This document shows positions 23,000 to 31,902 of a stretch of DNA of 58,157 nt, one piece after another. The notes beneath the pieces are model-generated. The model was not told the DNA's origin, did not search any database, and worked only from the letters and a program-made list of their open reading frames with translations. Source of the stretch: Candidatus Zipacnadia bacterium (GTDB taxonomy: Bacteria; Armatimonadota; Zipacnadia; Zipacnadales; Zipacnadaceae); NCBI GenBank assembly GCA_029820565.1, contig JALGUR010000010.1, forward strand, positions 1-58,157, read 5' to 3'. A program made the translations under genes and the position numbers. How positions within the stretch are numbered: the stretch's first letter is position 1; every line of letters begins with the position of its first letter.

Positions 23000-25468
23000 A
23001 TGCGCCATTTAGTGTTACTCACGGCGACGATATCTTTGTGCCTGTACGCCGCAGCAGTAGCGGGGCAAGGGGACTTACTGGAATACGAAGAGGTGGTGCT
23101 GGCCGATTTTGAGACGGATGCCGACCTAACCCGCTGGGAAGTTGACGGTGTGGAATTCACGCGCACTGATGAGTGGGCCTCGCACGGTGAGTTTGCCGGG
23201 CGGATCGTATTCCCCCAGTGGCAAAAGGGCGGCAATCCCTGGCCCCTAATAAGAATGTTCCCGGGTGGAGAGAATGGTTTCTTGAAAGATTGGTCGCGCT
23301 TTACTCGCCTGAAGATAGATATGTATAACCCGAGCAGTAGTACTCGTACCGCCAGAATTTTGATTATCAAAGACGGCCGGCGTTTCGGGTATAGCCATCC
23401 GCTGCCTCCCCAGCAATCGGTGACTTTGGATATCCATATTCTCGACGATATTGCCCGGAACTTCCGCCCCACGGGCGTCGACGAATTTGTTGTTAGTGAG
23501 CGATATCCCGAGGAAAGTTACCCGCTGCTGATTGATAATGTGCGCCTGGTGCGCGACGTGGGCGAGACGATTGCCACGCTGAGGGAATTGGTAGTTGAGT
23601 TTGCCGGCGAGCCATCTCAACCCCTCCGCGAAGCCCTGGATGCAGTTAAAGATAAGGCTGAAAAGCAGAAGGCCTCGGCCAAGACGATTGAGGAAGTCTG
23701 GCAGGAACTTGCCAACATAGAAAACCAACTGGTAGCTGCGCGAAACGCACTCAGTCAACTTACCGACTTGTACGCGCGACCGATTGGTGACCAGATGGCG
23801 GCTCAGTTGCAGGTGTCACTTGCCGCCCTGCAGGAGCAAAAAGAGCTGCACGCTCAATTCCCCGATGAACCCTTTGCTGTCGGCTGGACCCACAGCGCCA
23901 CCTGGGTTATGCCCTACGGTAAGCCTTTCGCCGGTCGTTTCGACGCGCCGGAAATCGCCGCTGCCCGCGGCGAACGTGAAGGTTTTCAGTTGGTGGTGCT
24001 CCCTGTCACCCAGCCATTGAAGGACGTGCAAGTTGAGGTTGGCCCATTTAACCATGTGGAAACAGGGCAACCCCTCGGAGGGCAGAGTTATAAGGCCCAC
24101 TTCTCACCTGTGGGTCTGGGAATGAGGCCAGTGCGCTGCTGGCTGGTCGCCTTCATGAACCGGGGCCGGCACCCGGAGGGTACAGCCTCTTTTCAATTAG
24201 ATTGGTTTCCCGATATTCTTTATCCTTGGCCGCAGCCCGTGAATATCGACGTGGGCTGTAAACAATCGTATATGATCGAGTTCCGCGTGCCGCGCCAGGC
24301 CAGCCCAGGCCAGTACAAAGGCCAGGTGACGGTAACAGCGGAGGGCTTGCCGACTAAGACAGTGGACGTGTCCCTGCGGGTGTTTGATTTTGAACTGCCG
24401 CGTGAGCGTCTGCTACCCACCGCCACCAACGGGGCATACGCGGACACCGATGTGGCCCTGGAGTACGGTCTGCAAATCACCATGATCTACCAGAACTTGC
24501 CGCTGCCGCCGGTGGAGTGGTGGGAGGACAAAGTACGCAAGGGGATGACGGTGTTCAATCTTCTGAGCATAAACCCGCACGGTAAGGGCGTTGGGGGGAT
24601 GTGGGAGCACCTCACGCCAGATGGCAAACACGTTGACCAGGAGTTTAAGAATTGGCTTGCTGAACAGTTGGATAGCTATGTGGAGCAACTACGCGAGGCG
24701 GGCATCTTGGATCGGGCGGTAATCTATGGCTACGACGAGATGGGAGCAGATAGGTACCCGGTCATGGGCGATGTATACGGATGGTTGAAAGACCGCTACG
24801 GCGTGCCCGGCATGGTGACTGTTCACTCGGCTCCCTACGGCGAACCCGAGCAGTTTACCAATGCCGACATCTGGTGCATTCACGACCCTTACTTTGATCC
24901 GGTCAAGGCGCAGCGCATCAAGGACAGTGGCCGGCAGGTGTGGTGGTACTGGCATGGCGGGGGGTTCAATGAGTCAATAGACCGCTGGCGGAAGGCCGGC
25001 TGGCAGAGCTGGCAGTGGCGGGTTGACGGATATCTGATTTACGCATGTAGCTACTGGAAACGTTACCGAGACCTAGGACTTGATCTTAGCGCCGGCCCCT
25101 TCACTTCCTGGCATGACCCGACCAAAGGCCCTGCGTTACTCTACTTTGACAGCCCTGAACAGGGCGCGACGAGGTACCCCTCCTTGCGGCTGTGGAATTT
25201 CCGAGACGGCCTGGAGGACTACGAGTACCTGCACCGGCTGAACGAACTGGTGACCCAGGTGAGGAAGAGTGACCAGGCAAAGCCACGTGCGGACCTGTTG
25301 GCCGAAGCCGACAACGCCCTCAGAGTGCCACCACGAATAGTGGACAACTGGACGCGTAGAAATTATCGCTCTTCTGCCTCCGATGTCGAGTACATGCTGG
25401 CCCAGCGTGAGCGGATCGGGGAGATGATTGAACAGTGCCAGCAGATACTCGCGGAGCAGCAGCCGTAA
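23000..25468 (+). CDS. Exported DUF4091 / GH123-like protein
   Basis: 822 residues from ATG 23000. MRHLVLLTATISLCLYAAAVAG is a clear signal peptide. Residues ~30-190 form a beta-rich, carbohydrate-binding-like domain (VLADFETDADLTRWEVDG). A helical linker lies at ~200-275. The remaining ~540 residues resemble DUF4091 and the related GH123 family, with a (beta/alpha) region containing IYGYDEMGADRYP, QVWWYWHGGG and the typical RYPSLRLWNFRDGLEDYEYL. A DE pair, as in IYGYDE, is the usual catalytic feature of GH123, so glycoside hydrolase activity is plausible. An in-frame ATG at 22961 would put 13 residues before the signal and lacks a site. The gene is flanked by argB on the opposite strand. Confidence 0.85.
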   Translation: MRHLVLLTATISLCLYAAAVAGQGDLLEYEEVVLADFETDADLTRWEVDGVEFTRTDEWASHGEFAGRIVFPQWQKGGNPWPLIRMFPGGENGFLKDWSRFTRLKIDMYNPSSSTRTARILIIKDGRRFGYSHPLPPQQSVTLDIHILDDIARNFRPTGVDEFVVSERYPEESYPLLIDNVRLVRDVGETIATLRELVVEFAGEPSQPLREALDAVKDKAEKQKASAKTIEEVWQELANIENQLVAARNALSQLTDLYARPIGDQMAAQLQVSLAALQEQKELHAQFPDEPFAVGWTHSATWVMPYGKPFAGRFDAPEIAAARGEREGFQLVVLPVTQPLKDVQVEVGPFNHVETGQPLGGQSYKAHFSPVGLGMRPVRCWLVAFMNRGRHPEGTASFQLDWFPDILYPWPQPVNIDVGCKQSYMIEFRVPRQASPGQYKGQVTVTAEGLPTKTVDVSLRVFDFELPRERLLPTATNGAYADTDVALEYGLQITMIYQNLPLPPVEWWEDKVRKGMTVFNLLSINPHGKGVGGMWEHLTPDGKHVDQEFKNWLAEQLDSYVEQLREAGILDRAVIYGYDEMGADRYPVMGDVYGWLKDRYGVPGMVTVHSAPYGEPEQFTNADIWCIHDPYFDPVKAQRIKDSGRQVWWYWHGGGFNESIDRWRKAGWQSWQWRVDGYLIYACSYWKRYRDLGLDLSAGPFTSWHDPTKGPALLYFDSPEQGATRYPSLRLWNFRDGLEDYEYLHRLNELVTQVRKSDQAKPRADLLAEADNALRVPPRIVDNWTRRNYRSSASDVEYMLAQRERIGEMIEQCQQILAEQQP

Positions 25469-25501
25469 GGGACCAGCTCGGTCGGATGATGTGGCCGGGC
25501 G

Positions 25502-26362
25502 CTATTCCCCGGGGATCATGGTGCCAATGCCGGTATCGGTAAATAGCTCCATCAGCAGGGCGTGAGGGGTGCGCCCGTCAATTAGGTGAGTGCGCCCAAC
25601 TCCGCCCGCCAGCGCCGTCAGACAGCTCCGCAACTTGGGTATCATCCCCTCCCCTACCAGGCCGGTCTTCAGCATATCTTCGGCCTCACTGATGGTCAAC
25701 TCGCTGATTACACTATTGGGGTCATCGGGATTCTCCAGGAGGCCGGCCACGTCGCTGAGCATAATCAACTTGATGGCCTGTACCGCCGTAGCCAGGTGAC
25801 CGGCGACAGTGTCAGCATTGATATTATAGCTCTGCCCGTCGGCATCGGTGCCGATGGACGAAACTACTACGGTATACCCGGCGCCAGTGAGACTAACGAT
25901 GACTTCAGGGTTGATGTGAACCACTTCACCGACAAAGCCCAAGTCTGCTTCGCCACTCTTTTTGCGGGCTGTAATCAGATTAGCGTCTTTGCCCGAGACG
26001 CCCACGGCTCGGCCGCCGGCGGCGTTAATCAGAGAAACAATGTGTTGATTGACCCCGCCGACCAAGACCATTTGAACAATCTCCATAGTCTCAGCATCGG
26101 TAACCCGTAGGCCCTGGACAAACTGAGGCTCCAGGCCCAGTCTTTGCATCATCTCAGTAATCTTGGGCCCGCCGCCATGCACCACTACGACATTAATGCC
26201 GACATATCGCAGTAGTACCAGGTCCTGAGCGACACTGCGCTGCAGGTCAGGATCGGTCATCGCCGCCCCACCATACTTGACTACCACCGTCTTGCCTGAC
26301 CACTGCTGGATATACGGTAAAGCTTCAATTAAGGTGCTGACACGTTGTTGGAGTTGGTCCAT
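25502..26362 (-). CDS. argB: Acetylglutamate kinase
   Basis: 286 residues, full length. It phosphorylates N-acetylglutamate in arginine biosynthesis. Signatures are VVKYGGAAMTD (phosphate site), VVVHGGGPKITEMM, the NAGK-type LRVTDAETMEIVQMVL, and NINADTVAGHLA. AGGAG seven bases before the ATG supports the start. No other arg gene is adjacent. A relic of a second argB C-terminus lies 2.8 kb away at 22645. The C-terminal DGRTPHALLMELF departs from the common LSHSLL. Confidence 0.97.
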   Translation of the reverse strand: MDQLQQRVSTLIEALPYIQQWSGKTVVVKYGGAAMTDPDLQRSVAQDLVLLRYVGINVVVVHGGGPKITEMMQRLGLEPQFVQGLRVTDAETMEIVQMVLVGGVNQHIVSLINAAGGRAVGVSGKDANLITARKKSGEADLGFVGEVVHINPEVIVSLTGAGYTVVVSSIGTDADGQSYNINADTVAGHLATAVQAIKLIMLSDVAGLLENPDDPNSVISELTISEAEDMLKTGLVGEGMIPKLRSCLTALAGGVGRTHLIDGRTPHALLMELFTDTGIGTMIPGE

Positions 26363-26525
26363 ACTGGTTCTCCTAAGTGAGTTTTAGCTGGGTGCTTATA
26401 GATAGTTCGCTATTCACTTGTTTGATACCTTCTCAACGGAAGTATAAAACGTGTCAAAATGGCCTGTAGGCTTGTCCGGTTTTCTTAGAATAAGTAAGAG
26501 AGTATAAAATTCATTGCTTTAGGTA

Positions 26526-26554
26526 TTGACAAAAATTGACATAATCACTATAAT
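26526..26554 (+). promoter_or_regulatory. Consensus sigma-70 promoter of the fur-feo operon
   Basis: TTGACA (26526-26531), 17-base spacer, TATAAT (26549-26554): a perfect consensus promoter. It lies 43 bases upstream of the fur start codon. Confidence 0.92.
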
Positions 26555-26559
26555 GTCAT

Positions 26560-26576
26560 TTGAGACTGTGTCTCAA
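26560..26576. promoter_or_regulatory. Probable Fur-family operator
   Basis: TTGAGAC-TGT-GTCTCAA, a perfect 7-3-7 inverted repeat just after the -10 box and covering the expected start of transcription. It resembles TGAGA-type Fur boxes. It sits upstream of a fur gene and feoAB, so iron-dependent autorepression is likely. Confidence 0.75.
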
Positions 26577-26596
26577 TCTCAATCGGAGGATGCGAT

Positions 26597-27043
26597 ATGA
26601 ACCGCCAAGAAGCGCAAATCATCAGCAACTTACAGCGGGCCGACTTGCGTGTCACAGCCCAGCGCCGCCGCATTATCCAACATATGCTGAGGATACCCCA
26701 ACACTTCAGTGCCGATGACTTGCTGGATTATATCCGGCAGGAAGGCGCTGGCGTTTCACGGGCAACACTATACCGGCTGCTGCCTACATTGGTGCAAATC
26801 GGGGTGTTACGGGAAGTAATCTATGGTGAGGAGCACACGCACTACGAAGTGGTAGAAGAAGAGAAGGAATTTCACGGACACCTGATTTGCGAGAGGTGCG
26901 GTCGCGTAATAGATTTCATATGCCCGGCGGTAGAGGGAGCCATAATTGGGGTCTCAAGCGAGCATAATTTCGCCCACCACGCTCATACCCTGGAGATTAG
27001 CGGACTGTGCGAAGAATGTCAAACCCAACTGCATAACAATTGA
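26597..27043 (+). CDS. fur: Fur-family metal-responsive repressor
   Basis: 148 residues. The winged-helix DNA-binding domain includes ADLRVTAQRRRI and GVSRATLYRLLPTLVQIGVL. The dimerisation domain has the regulatory metal ligands in HTHYEV and EFHGHLICERCGR, and a structural CxxC pair in CERC and CEEC. This fits Fur rather than Zur or PerR only by context: the genes downstream are FeoA and FeoB. CGGAGG before the ATG is a good site. An inverted repeat over the promoter suggests autorepression. Confidence 0.9.
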   Translation: MNRQEAQIISNLQRADLRVTAQRRRIIQHMLRIPQHFSADDLLDYIRQEGAGVSRATLYRLLPTLVQIGVLREVIYGEEHTHYEVVEEEKEFHGHLICERCGRVIDFICPAVEGAIIGVSSEHNFAHHAHTLEISGLCEECQTQLHNN

Positions 27044-27055
27044 GGAGATGAGATT

Positions 27056-27694
27056 ATGGTTCAACTAAAATGCTCTCTGTTCATAGTTGTGTTTGCCGCG
27101 ATGATAATCTGGGCAGGTGGTTATAATTCACCTGTATGGCCCGCACCGTGTGGTGGTGCCCTTATTCCTGTTGCCGAAGTAGTTGAAGAAGATGTATTAT
27201 GTATGGATATTGATCTCACTACCGCCTTGGGGAACGGCGAGAGTCGGATGATGCTCAATAGTCAGTTAGGTGTCGGTCAGCGAACCGATGTTGGCCTGGA
27301 TATTCCTGTCAAAGGACACCAGCGAGCTGTGTTTAACCTTACCCACATGGCTTATGAGGCACACAACGGTTCAGTGAGAGTAGGTATAATAGGCGTGGGA
27401 AGTCGCAATGCGGAAACCATCGAGGCAGTGGCTCAGATAGAGCCGGGCCCGTGCACTTTGGCTTTGGGCGCAGCTAGTTCATTGCCTGAGACGTGGGGAT
27501 TTGGGGGGGTGCAATTCGCCGCTGGTCACGGAACTTCTATTTATTTGGAAATGGTAGGCGGCAGTGACAGCGAAGCGGCAATCACTGTGGAATGGGCTTT
27601 ACCCCGAGACTGTAACCTCCTGCTTAGCCTTATAACTAATTGGGAGGGCGACAAGAGCCTATATGTCGATTGGGGCTGGCGCTGCCGTTTATAG
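27056..27694 (+). CDS. Exported protein of unknown function in the iron operon
   Basis: 212 residues. A signal peptide covers ~1-23 (FIVVFAAMIIWAGG). The mature part alternates hydrophobic and polar residues with many glycines (TALGNGESRMMLNSQLGVGQRTDVGLDI-like, LALGAASSLPETW, WGFGGVQFAAG) and ends in WGWRCRL. It could be a small beta barrel or beta-sandwich. I do not recognise it. It starts 12 bp after fur and precedes feoA, so it should be made when iron is scarce. An envelope role in iron supply is inference. Confidence 0.7.
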   Translation: MVQLKCSLFIVVFAAMIIWAGGYNSPVWPAPCGGALIPVAEVVEEDVLCMDIDLTTALGNGESRMMLNSQLGVGQRTDVGLDIPVKGHQRAVFNLTHMAYEAHNGSVRVGIIGVGSRNAETIEAVAQIEPGPCTLALGAASSLPETWGFGGVQFAAGHGTSIYLEMVGGSDSEAAITVEWALPRDCNLLLSLITNWEGDKSLYVDWGWRCRL

Positions 27695-27746
27695 GGGAAG
27701 AGGTCCACAATAGGTGGTTCTTCGGCCCCAAGGAGTTGCTAAAGCA

Positions 27747-27803
27747 ATGAAGAAACATCGGTTGCTATTGGCAGATATGAATATGAAGGAGAAAGTAACT
27801 TGA
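27747..27803 (+). CDS. Possible 18-residue leader peptide coupled to feoA
   Basis: The ATG at 27747 follows CAAGGAG (11-base spacing) and encodes MKKHRLLLADMNMKEKVT. Its TGA stop (27801-27803) overlaps the TTG start of feoA by three bases (TTGA), and the feoA ribosome site lies inside it. This is the layout of translational coupling. Too short to judge by composition. Confidence 0.4.
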   Translation: MKKHRLLLADMNMKEKVT

Positions 27804-28033
27804 TCATATCCGCCGCAGAAATGCGAGAAGGACAAACTGGACTGGTCATTAACCTGTCGGGCGGACACGGAATGGTGCGGCGGATGCAGGCCATGGGCGT
27901 TCGCCCAGGTGTGCCGGTAGTCAAGCTCACTTCTCAGCCCTTCCGTGGGCCGGTCAGCCTGCAAGTGGGCGCCACCCAGGTAGCGGTGGGCTTTGGCATT
28001 GCCCGGCGCATTATGGTGGAGGTGGCCGGATGA
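27800..28033 (+). CDS. feoA: Ferrous iron transport protein A
   Basis: 77 residues with an SH3-like beta barrel: AAEMREGQTGLVINLSGG, RRMQAMGVRPGVPVVKL, and a C-terminal VGFGIARRIMVEVAG. FeoA assists the FeoB GTPase permease at the inner membrane. The start is TTG, decided by AAGGAG about nine bases upstream. The stop overlaps the feoB start (ATGA). Confidence 0.93.
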   Translation: MIISAAEMREGQTGLVINLSGGHGMVRRMQAMGVRPGVPVVKLTSQPFRGPVSLQVGATQVAVGFGIARRIMVEVAG

Positions 28034-29736
28034 AGCGCATATTGCTGATGGGAAATCCTAACGTTGGCAAGAGTGTGGTCTTCTCCCGGCTAACCGGAGC
28101 CGACGTTATTGTTTCCAATTATCCGGGTACTACCGTGGAGTTTACCAAGGGGGCGATGGTCTTAGATGGACAGCGGGCCGAGGTCATTGACGTCCCCGGC
28201 ACCTATACCCTCGATCCGACTATCCGAGCCGAACAAGTAGCGGCGGATATGCTGCCCGAAGGCGATGTGGTGATAGATGTAGTAGACGCCACCAACCTGG
28301 AACGCAACCTCAACCTTACCCTGCAGCTTCTCCAATCAGGTAAGCCGGTAGTAGTGGCGCTAAATATGTGGGACGAGGCAGGGCATAAGGGTATCAATAT
28401 TGATGTAGAGAGGCTTGAGGGACTACTGGGAGTTCCGGTCGTGCCCACGGTGGCGATCAGCGGTCGCGGCATTAGCAATCTGGTCTCGCGCCTGGATGAG
28501 GCTCAGGCGAATACCTACCCGCACGAGGACGATGACCGGTGGAGTCAGGTCGGAGAGATAGTGGAACAGGTGCAGCGGGTTACCCAGCGTCATCATACTT
28601 TCTTGGAGCGGCTGGCCGATTTCTCCCTTCAGCCCGAGACCGGCATTCCCCTGGCGGTTGTGGTAGGTCTGGTGGCCTTTGCCCTAATACGATTTATTGG
28701 CGAGGGCCTCATTGGCTACTTATTTGACCCCCTATTTGAGAAACTTTGGGCGCCCTTGGTGATGCGACTGTCCGAATTGCTAGGGCCAGGCGGCTTCTGG
28801 CACGAACTGCTGGTGGGAAAGTTAGTGGCGGGCGAGATAGAATTCGTGGAGTCATTAGGGCTACTCACGACCGGATTGTATGTGCCTCTGGCGATGGTGC
28901 TTCCCTATGTGTTTGCCTTCTACTTGGTGCTCAGTCTGTTAGAGGATATTGGCTACTTGCCCCGCTTAGGAGTGTTGGTAGATACCATAATGCACCACTT
29001 AGGCTTGCACGGGTTAACCATTATTCCCATGTTGCTGGGGCTGGGCTGCAATATACCAGGAGCACTATCTACCCGAATTCTGGAGACCAGACGGCAGCGC
29101 TTCATTGCTGCCACCCTGATGGCCATCTGCGTTCCCTGTATGGCCCAGATAGCGATGGTCGTGGGTCTGTTGGGAGAATTCGGGGCCATTGGGTTGGTGC
29201 CTGTCTTTGGCACGTTGGCGTTACTTTGGGTGGTATTGGCCCTCATATTCAAGGCAGTATTGCCCGGCGAAGCCCCAGAGATATTCATTGAGATCCCGCC
29301 CTATCGTATCCCCGCCCTTCGCGCTACCGGCCAGAAAGTATGGCTGCGCACGCGACAGTTCATCACTGATGCTGTGCCCTATGTGCTGTTAGGAGTGTTG
29401 GTCGTCAATATAATGTATGTACTGGGCATTATTCAGTTCTTGGGGCACGTTCTGGCGCCGGTAATTACCAACATATTAGGTCTGCCTCCTGAAGCGGTAG
29501 CCGCTCTGCTCATCGGGTTTCTGCGCAAGGATGTGGCCGTAGGAATGTTAGCCCCCCTCGGGTTGAGTCTCAAGCAATTAATCATCGCTTGCGTCGTGTT
29601 AACCGCATACTTCCCCTGTGCCGCGACCTTCGCGGTGTTGCTACGAGAGTTCGGAATCAAGGATATGGCCAAAGCCGCCGCGATTATGGTCACTGTGGCG
29701 CTGTGCATTGGCGGGTTGCTTAACTTGCTACTGTAG
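28030..29736 (+). CDS. feoB: Ferrous iron transporter FeoB, short form
   Basis: 568 residues, clearly shorter than E. coli FeoB (about 770). The N-terminal G domain has GNPNVGKS (G1, residues 8-15), NYPGTTVE (G2), DVPGTY (G3) and NMWD (G4). After a short linker come Gate-type membrane segments with LGLGCNIPG and about nine helices. Ferrous iron uptake at the inner membrane, with GTP hydrolysis as timing device. The short length reflects reduced inter-domain and C-terminal regions, not truncation: the frame is open and ends after the last helix. It overlaps feoA by 4 bp and ends the Fur-controlled operon. Confidence 0.95.
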   Translation: MKRILLMGNPNVGKSVVFSRLTGADVIVSNYPGTTVEFTKGAMVLDGQRAEVIDVPGTYTLDPTIRAEQVAADMLPEGDVVIDVVDATNLERNLNLTLQLLQSGKPVVVALNMWDEAGHKGINIDVERLEGLLGVPVVPTVAISGRGISNLVSRLDEAQANTYPHEDDDRWSQVGEIVEQVQRVTQRHHTFLERLADFSLQPETGIPLAVVVGLVAFALIRFIGEGLIGYLFDPLFEKLWAPLVMRLSELLGPGGFWHELLVGKLVAGEIEFVESLGLLTTGLYVPLAMVLPYVFAFYLVLSLLEDIGYLPRLGVLVDTIMHHLGLHGLTIIPMLLGLGCNIPGALSTRILETRRQRFIAATLMAICVPCMAQIAMVVGLLGEFGAIGLVPVFGTLALLWVVLALIFKAVLPGEAPEIFIEIPPYRIPALRATGQKVWLRTRQFITDAVPYVLLGVLVVNIMYVLGIIQFLGHVLAPVITNILGLPPEAVAALLIGFLRKDVAVGMLAPLGLSLKQLIIACVVLTAYFPCAATFAVLLREFGIKDMAKAAAIMVTVALCIGGLLNLLL

Positions 29737-29848
29737 GTCGCAATCGTGCCGGCAGAAAGCGCTGGGAGGAATTGAATCGGCCGCGGCGAAGATAATACAA
29801 TGATATGGGGGATTCAGCAGAATCAGACTGGACCGGAGCGAGGGTAAG

Positions 29849-31180
29849 ATGGCCTATCCTAAACAAAGTATAATCAGAATGGCATTGTGCACCATAGTCA
29901 TTGCGACCGCCGCGGCCAGTGCAGTGGAAAGCAAGGAGATTGTGGCCGTGGACCTGCCCGATTATGGTCACGAAGGGCAGGTACGACGAGAGCTGGTTAG
30001 GGAGTTAGAAAGTCGGGGTGTAGAACTGGTAGATGCTCAGCAGATGGCGTCAGAGGAAGTTGCGCCTACGGCCATAGTGGTGGCTGACGACAGGGTTAGC
30101 GAGGAAGGCTGGGCTGAAGAGCTGGCAGAATTCGTCCGCGCGGGTGGCGGCCTGGTCTTGCTCATAGGGCGCTCGCGGCGACACTTGGAGCAGGCTAACG
30201 TTTTCCTGAAACCGCGCGGCCTGGAGATTGTCTCCGACTCCCAGGCTCGGGGGCCTGTGGTATGGGTGAACAGCCCGCTTACCACCGGCTTGCAGCCGCC
30301 GCCCAGTGGATCGCTGCGGCTGCGAATAAGCGCGCCGCGCCTGGTTCCTATTGTTAAGCAAAACGACAGGATTGTGGCCGCGGGAATACCACTGGGTAAG
30401 GGTGGTATTATCGTTATACCCACCGAAATCGTCGCAGAAGGTCTACAGCAGGATCCGCCCGACTACAACGGACTACAATTAGTGGTGCGGGCCGTGTCGT
30501 GGGCCGGGCGGGTGGCCCAATTGAGCGTCATCTCCCCTACCCCAAGGCCATCGCCCACTCCGCAGTTACCGACACCGGCACCCACGCAACTGCCCCTGGA
30601 GCGGCGGGAGTTCGGGGACGCTGTTCTCTACGACAGTATGGCCGCTGAGGACAACTGGCCCCAGATTAACGGCTGGGTGCAGGAAGCGCTCAGTCAGACC
30701 GGGTTGCCGCTAAAGGCCCTGCGTGTACGCGAAGCAGAAGACCCGTTGGTGGAAGCCCTGCAAAGCGGTCCCGAATTGGTGGTGTTGGGAAGTTGGCGGG
30801 AGTATAGCGAGGAAGAGATTGGTGCAGTCGGCCACTATGTGGCGGCCGGCGGCCGGCTCCTGGCGCTGGCTCATGCTCACTCTGCCCGGCAGATACGACT
30901 GGTATATTTGAATGAGATGCTGAGTCAGTTTGGCGTGTTAGTTTGTCTGGGGCGGTCGGGTGGGGTCGCTGAGCAGCCCGCAGTTGGCCAATTGCCCGGG
31001 GGAGTGCGAATCCGTGGAGCAAACCTTGAGCCTTTGGCTGCAATAGGGGATGAAGTAGTAGCCGCAACCGCAACTTATCAACAAGGACAAGTAGCGGTAC
31101 TGGATGCGGGGCCCTTACTGTCCAGTAGCGGCTATCGTAGTGTGCTACAAGATTGTCTGGAGTGGTTAAGCGAAGGATAG
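29849..31180 (+). CDS. Exported protein with two glutamine-amidotransferase-like domains
   Basis: 443 residues. A signal peptide covers ~1-28. Two domains of similar design (~30-225 and ~255-443) are joined by a Pro/Thr-rich linker (PTPRPSPTPQ). Each has a 'FVRAGGGLVLL' or 'YVAAGGRLLAL' strand-turn, as in GATase1-like and DUF4350-type folds, without a visible catalytic Cys. Probably a periplasmic binding or structural protein. GAGGG lies eight bases before the ATG. The PHP gene follows 8 bp later, so they are likely one operon. Function unknown. Confidence 0.65.
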   Translation: MAYPKQSIIRMALCTIVIATAAASAVESKEIVAVDLPDYGHEGQVRRELVRELESRGVELVDAQQMASEEVAPTAIVVADDRVSEEGWAEELAEFVRAGGGLVLLIGRSRRHLEQANVFLKPRGLEIVSDSQARGPVVWVNSPLTTGLQPPPSGSLRLRISAPRLVPIVKQNDRIVAAGIPLGKGGIIVIPTEIVAEGLQQDPPDYNGLQLVVRAVSWAGRVAQLSVISPTPRPSPTPQLPTPAPTQLPLERREFGDAVLYDSMAAEDNWPQINGWVQEALSQTGLPLKALRVREAEDPLVEALQSGPELVVLGSWREYSEEEIGAVGHYVAAGGRLLALAHAHSARQIRLVYLNEMLSQFGVLVCLGRSGGVAEQPAVGQLPGGVRIRGANLEPLAAIGDEVVAATATYQQGQVAVLDAGPLLSSSGYRSVLQDCLEWLSEG

Positions 31181-31188
31181 ATACTAAT

Positions 31189-31902
31189 ATGCTATACGAC
31201 TTTCATACTCATACCTATCTCAGTGACGGAGTTCTGTCGCCGATTGAATTGATCCGGCGGGCTATGGCCAATGGCTATAGTGCCCTGGGCATAGCGGATC
31301 ACTGTGCTCAGGGAGGTATGCGCCGAATTATTGAGGAGGTCGGCGGCGACTGTCGGCTGGCCCGGGAGCGCTGGGATTTTCCGGCCGTGGTGGCCGTGGA
31401 GATAACACACGTGCCGGCTTCGGCCATACCCCAACTGGCGGCTGAGGCTCGTAAGTTAGGCGCTGAGTTGGTGGTGGTGCACGGCGAGACACTGGTGGAA
31501 CCAGTAGAACCAGGGACCAATCTGGCGGCGGTGAGTTGCCCTCAGGTGGATATTCTGGCCCATCCGGGCCTGCTTACCGAACAAGAGGCTCAACTGGCTG
31601 CCGAAAACGGTGTTTTCGTTGAACTGACCACGCGTCAGGGGCACTGTCTGAGTAACGGTCTGGTCGCGCAACAAGCATTGGCCGCAGGCGCGCAATTGGT
31701 GCTGAATAGTGATACTCACCAGCCCTCAGACTTGCTTACCGAGCACTTCGCCGAGCAGGTGGTACGAGCCGCCGGCGTTCCGGCTGAGAAGATACGCGAG
31801 GTGCTCATAGACAATCCCCAACAACTGCTTCGCCGGGCCGAAGGGCGTCGGGCCAGTATCCCAGAGGCAGGTTCGCCCCAAACTGATGAGGTCAATGTAT
31901 GA
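31189..31902 (+). CDS. PHP-domain metal-dependent phosphoesterase
   Basis: 237 residues from ATG 31189, with GAAGGA eleven bases before. The four PHP motifs are visible: DFHTHTYLSDG (residues 4-14), GIADHC, an internal VVHGE...ILAHPG pair, and LNSDTHQ near the C-terminus. Metal ligands H6, H8 and the later His and Asp residues are all present. Histidinol-phosphatase-like or nucleotide phosphoesterase activity is possible; context gives no substrate. It overlaps the following lipoprotein gene by 4 bp. Confidence 0.9.
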   Translation: MLYDFHTHTYLSDGVLSPIELIRRAMANGYSALGIADHCAQGGMRRIIEEVGGDCRLARERWDFPAVVAVEITHVPASAIPQLAAEARKLGAELVVVHGETLVEPVEPGTNLAAVSCPQVDILAHPGLLTEQEAQLAAENGVFVELTTRQGHCLSNGLVAQQALAAGAQLVLNSDTHQPSDLLTEHFAEQVVRAAGVPAEKIREVLIDNPQQLLRRAEGRRASIPEAGSPQTDEVNV

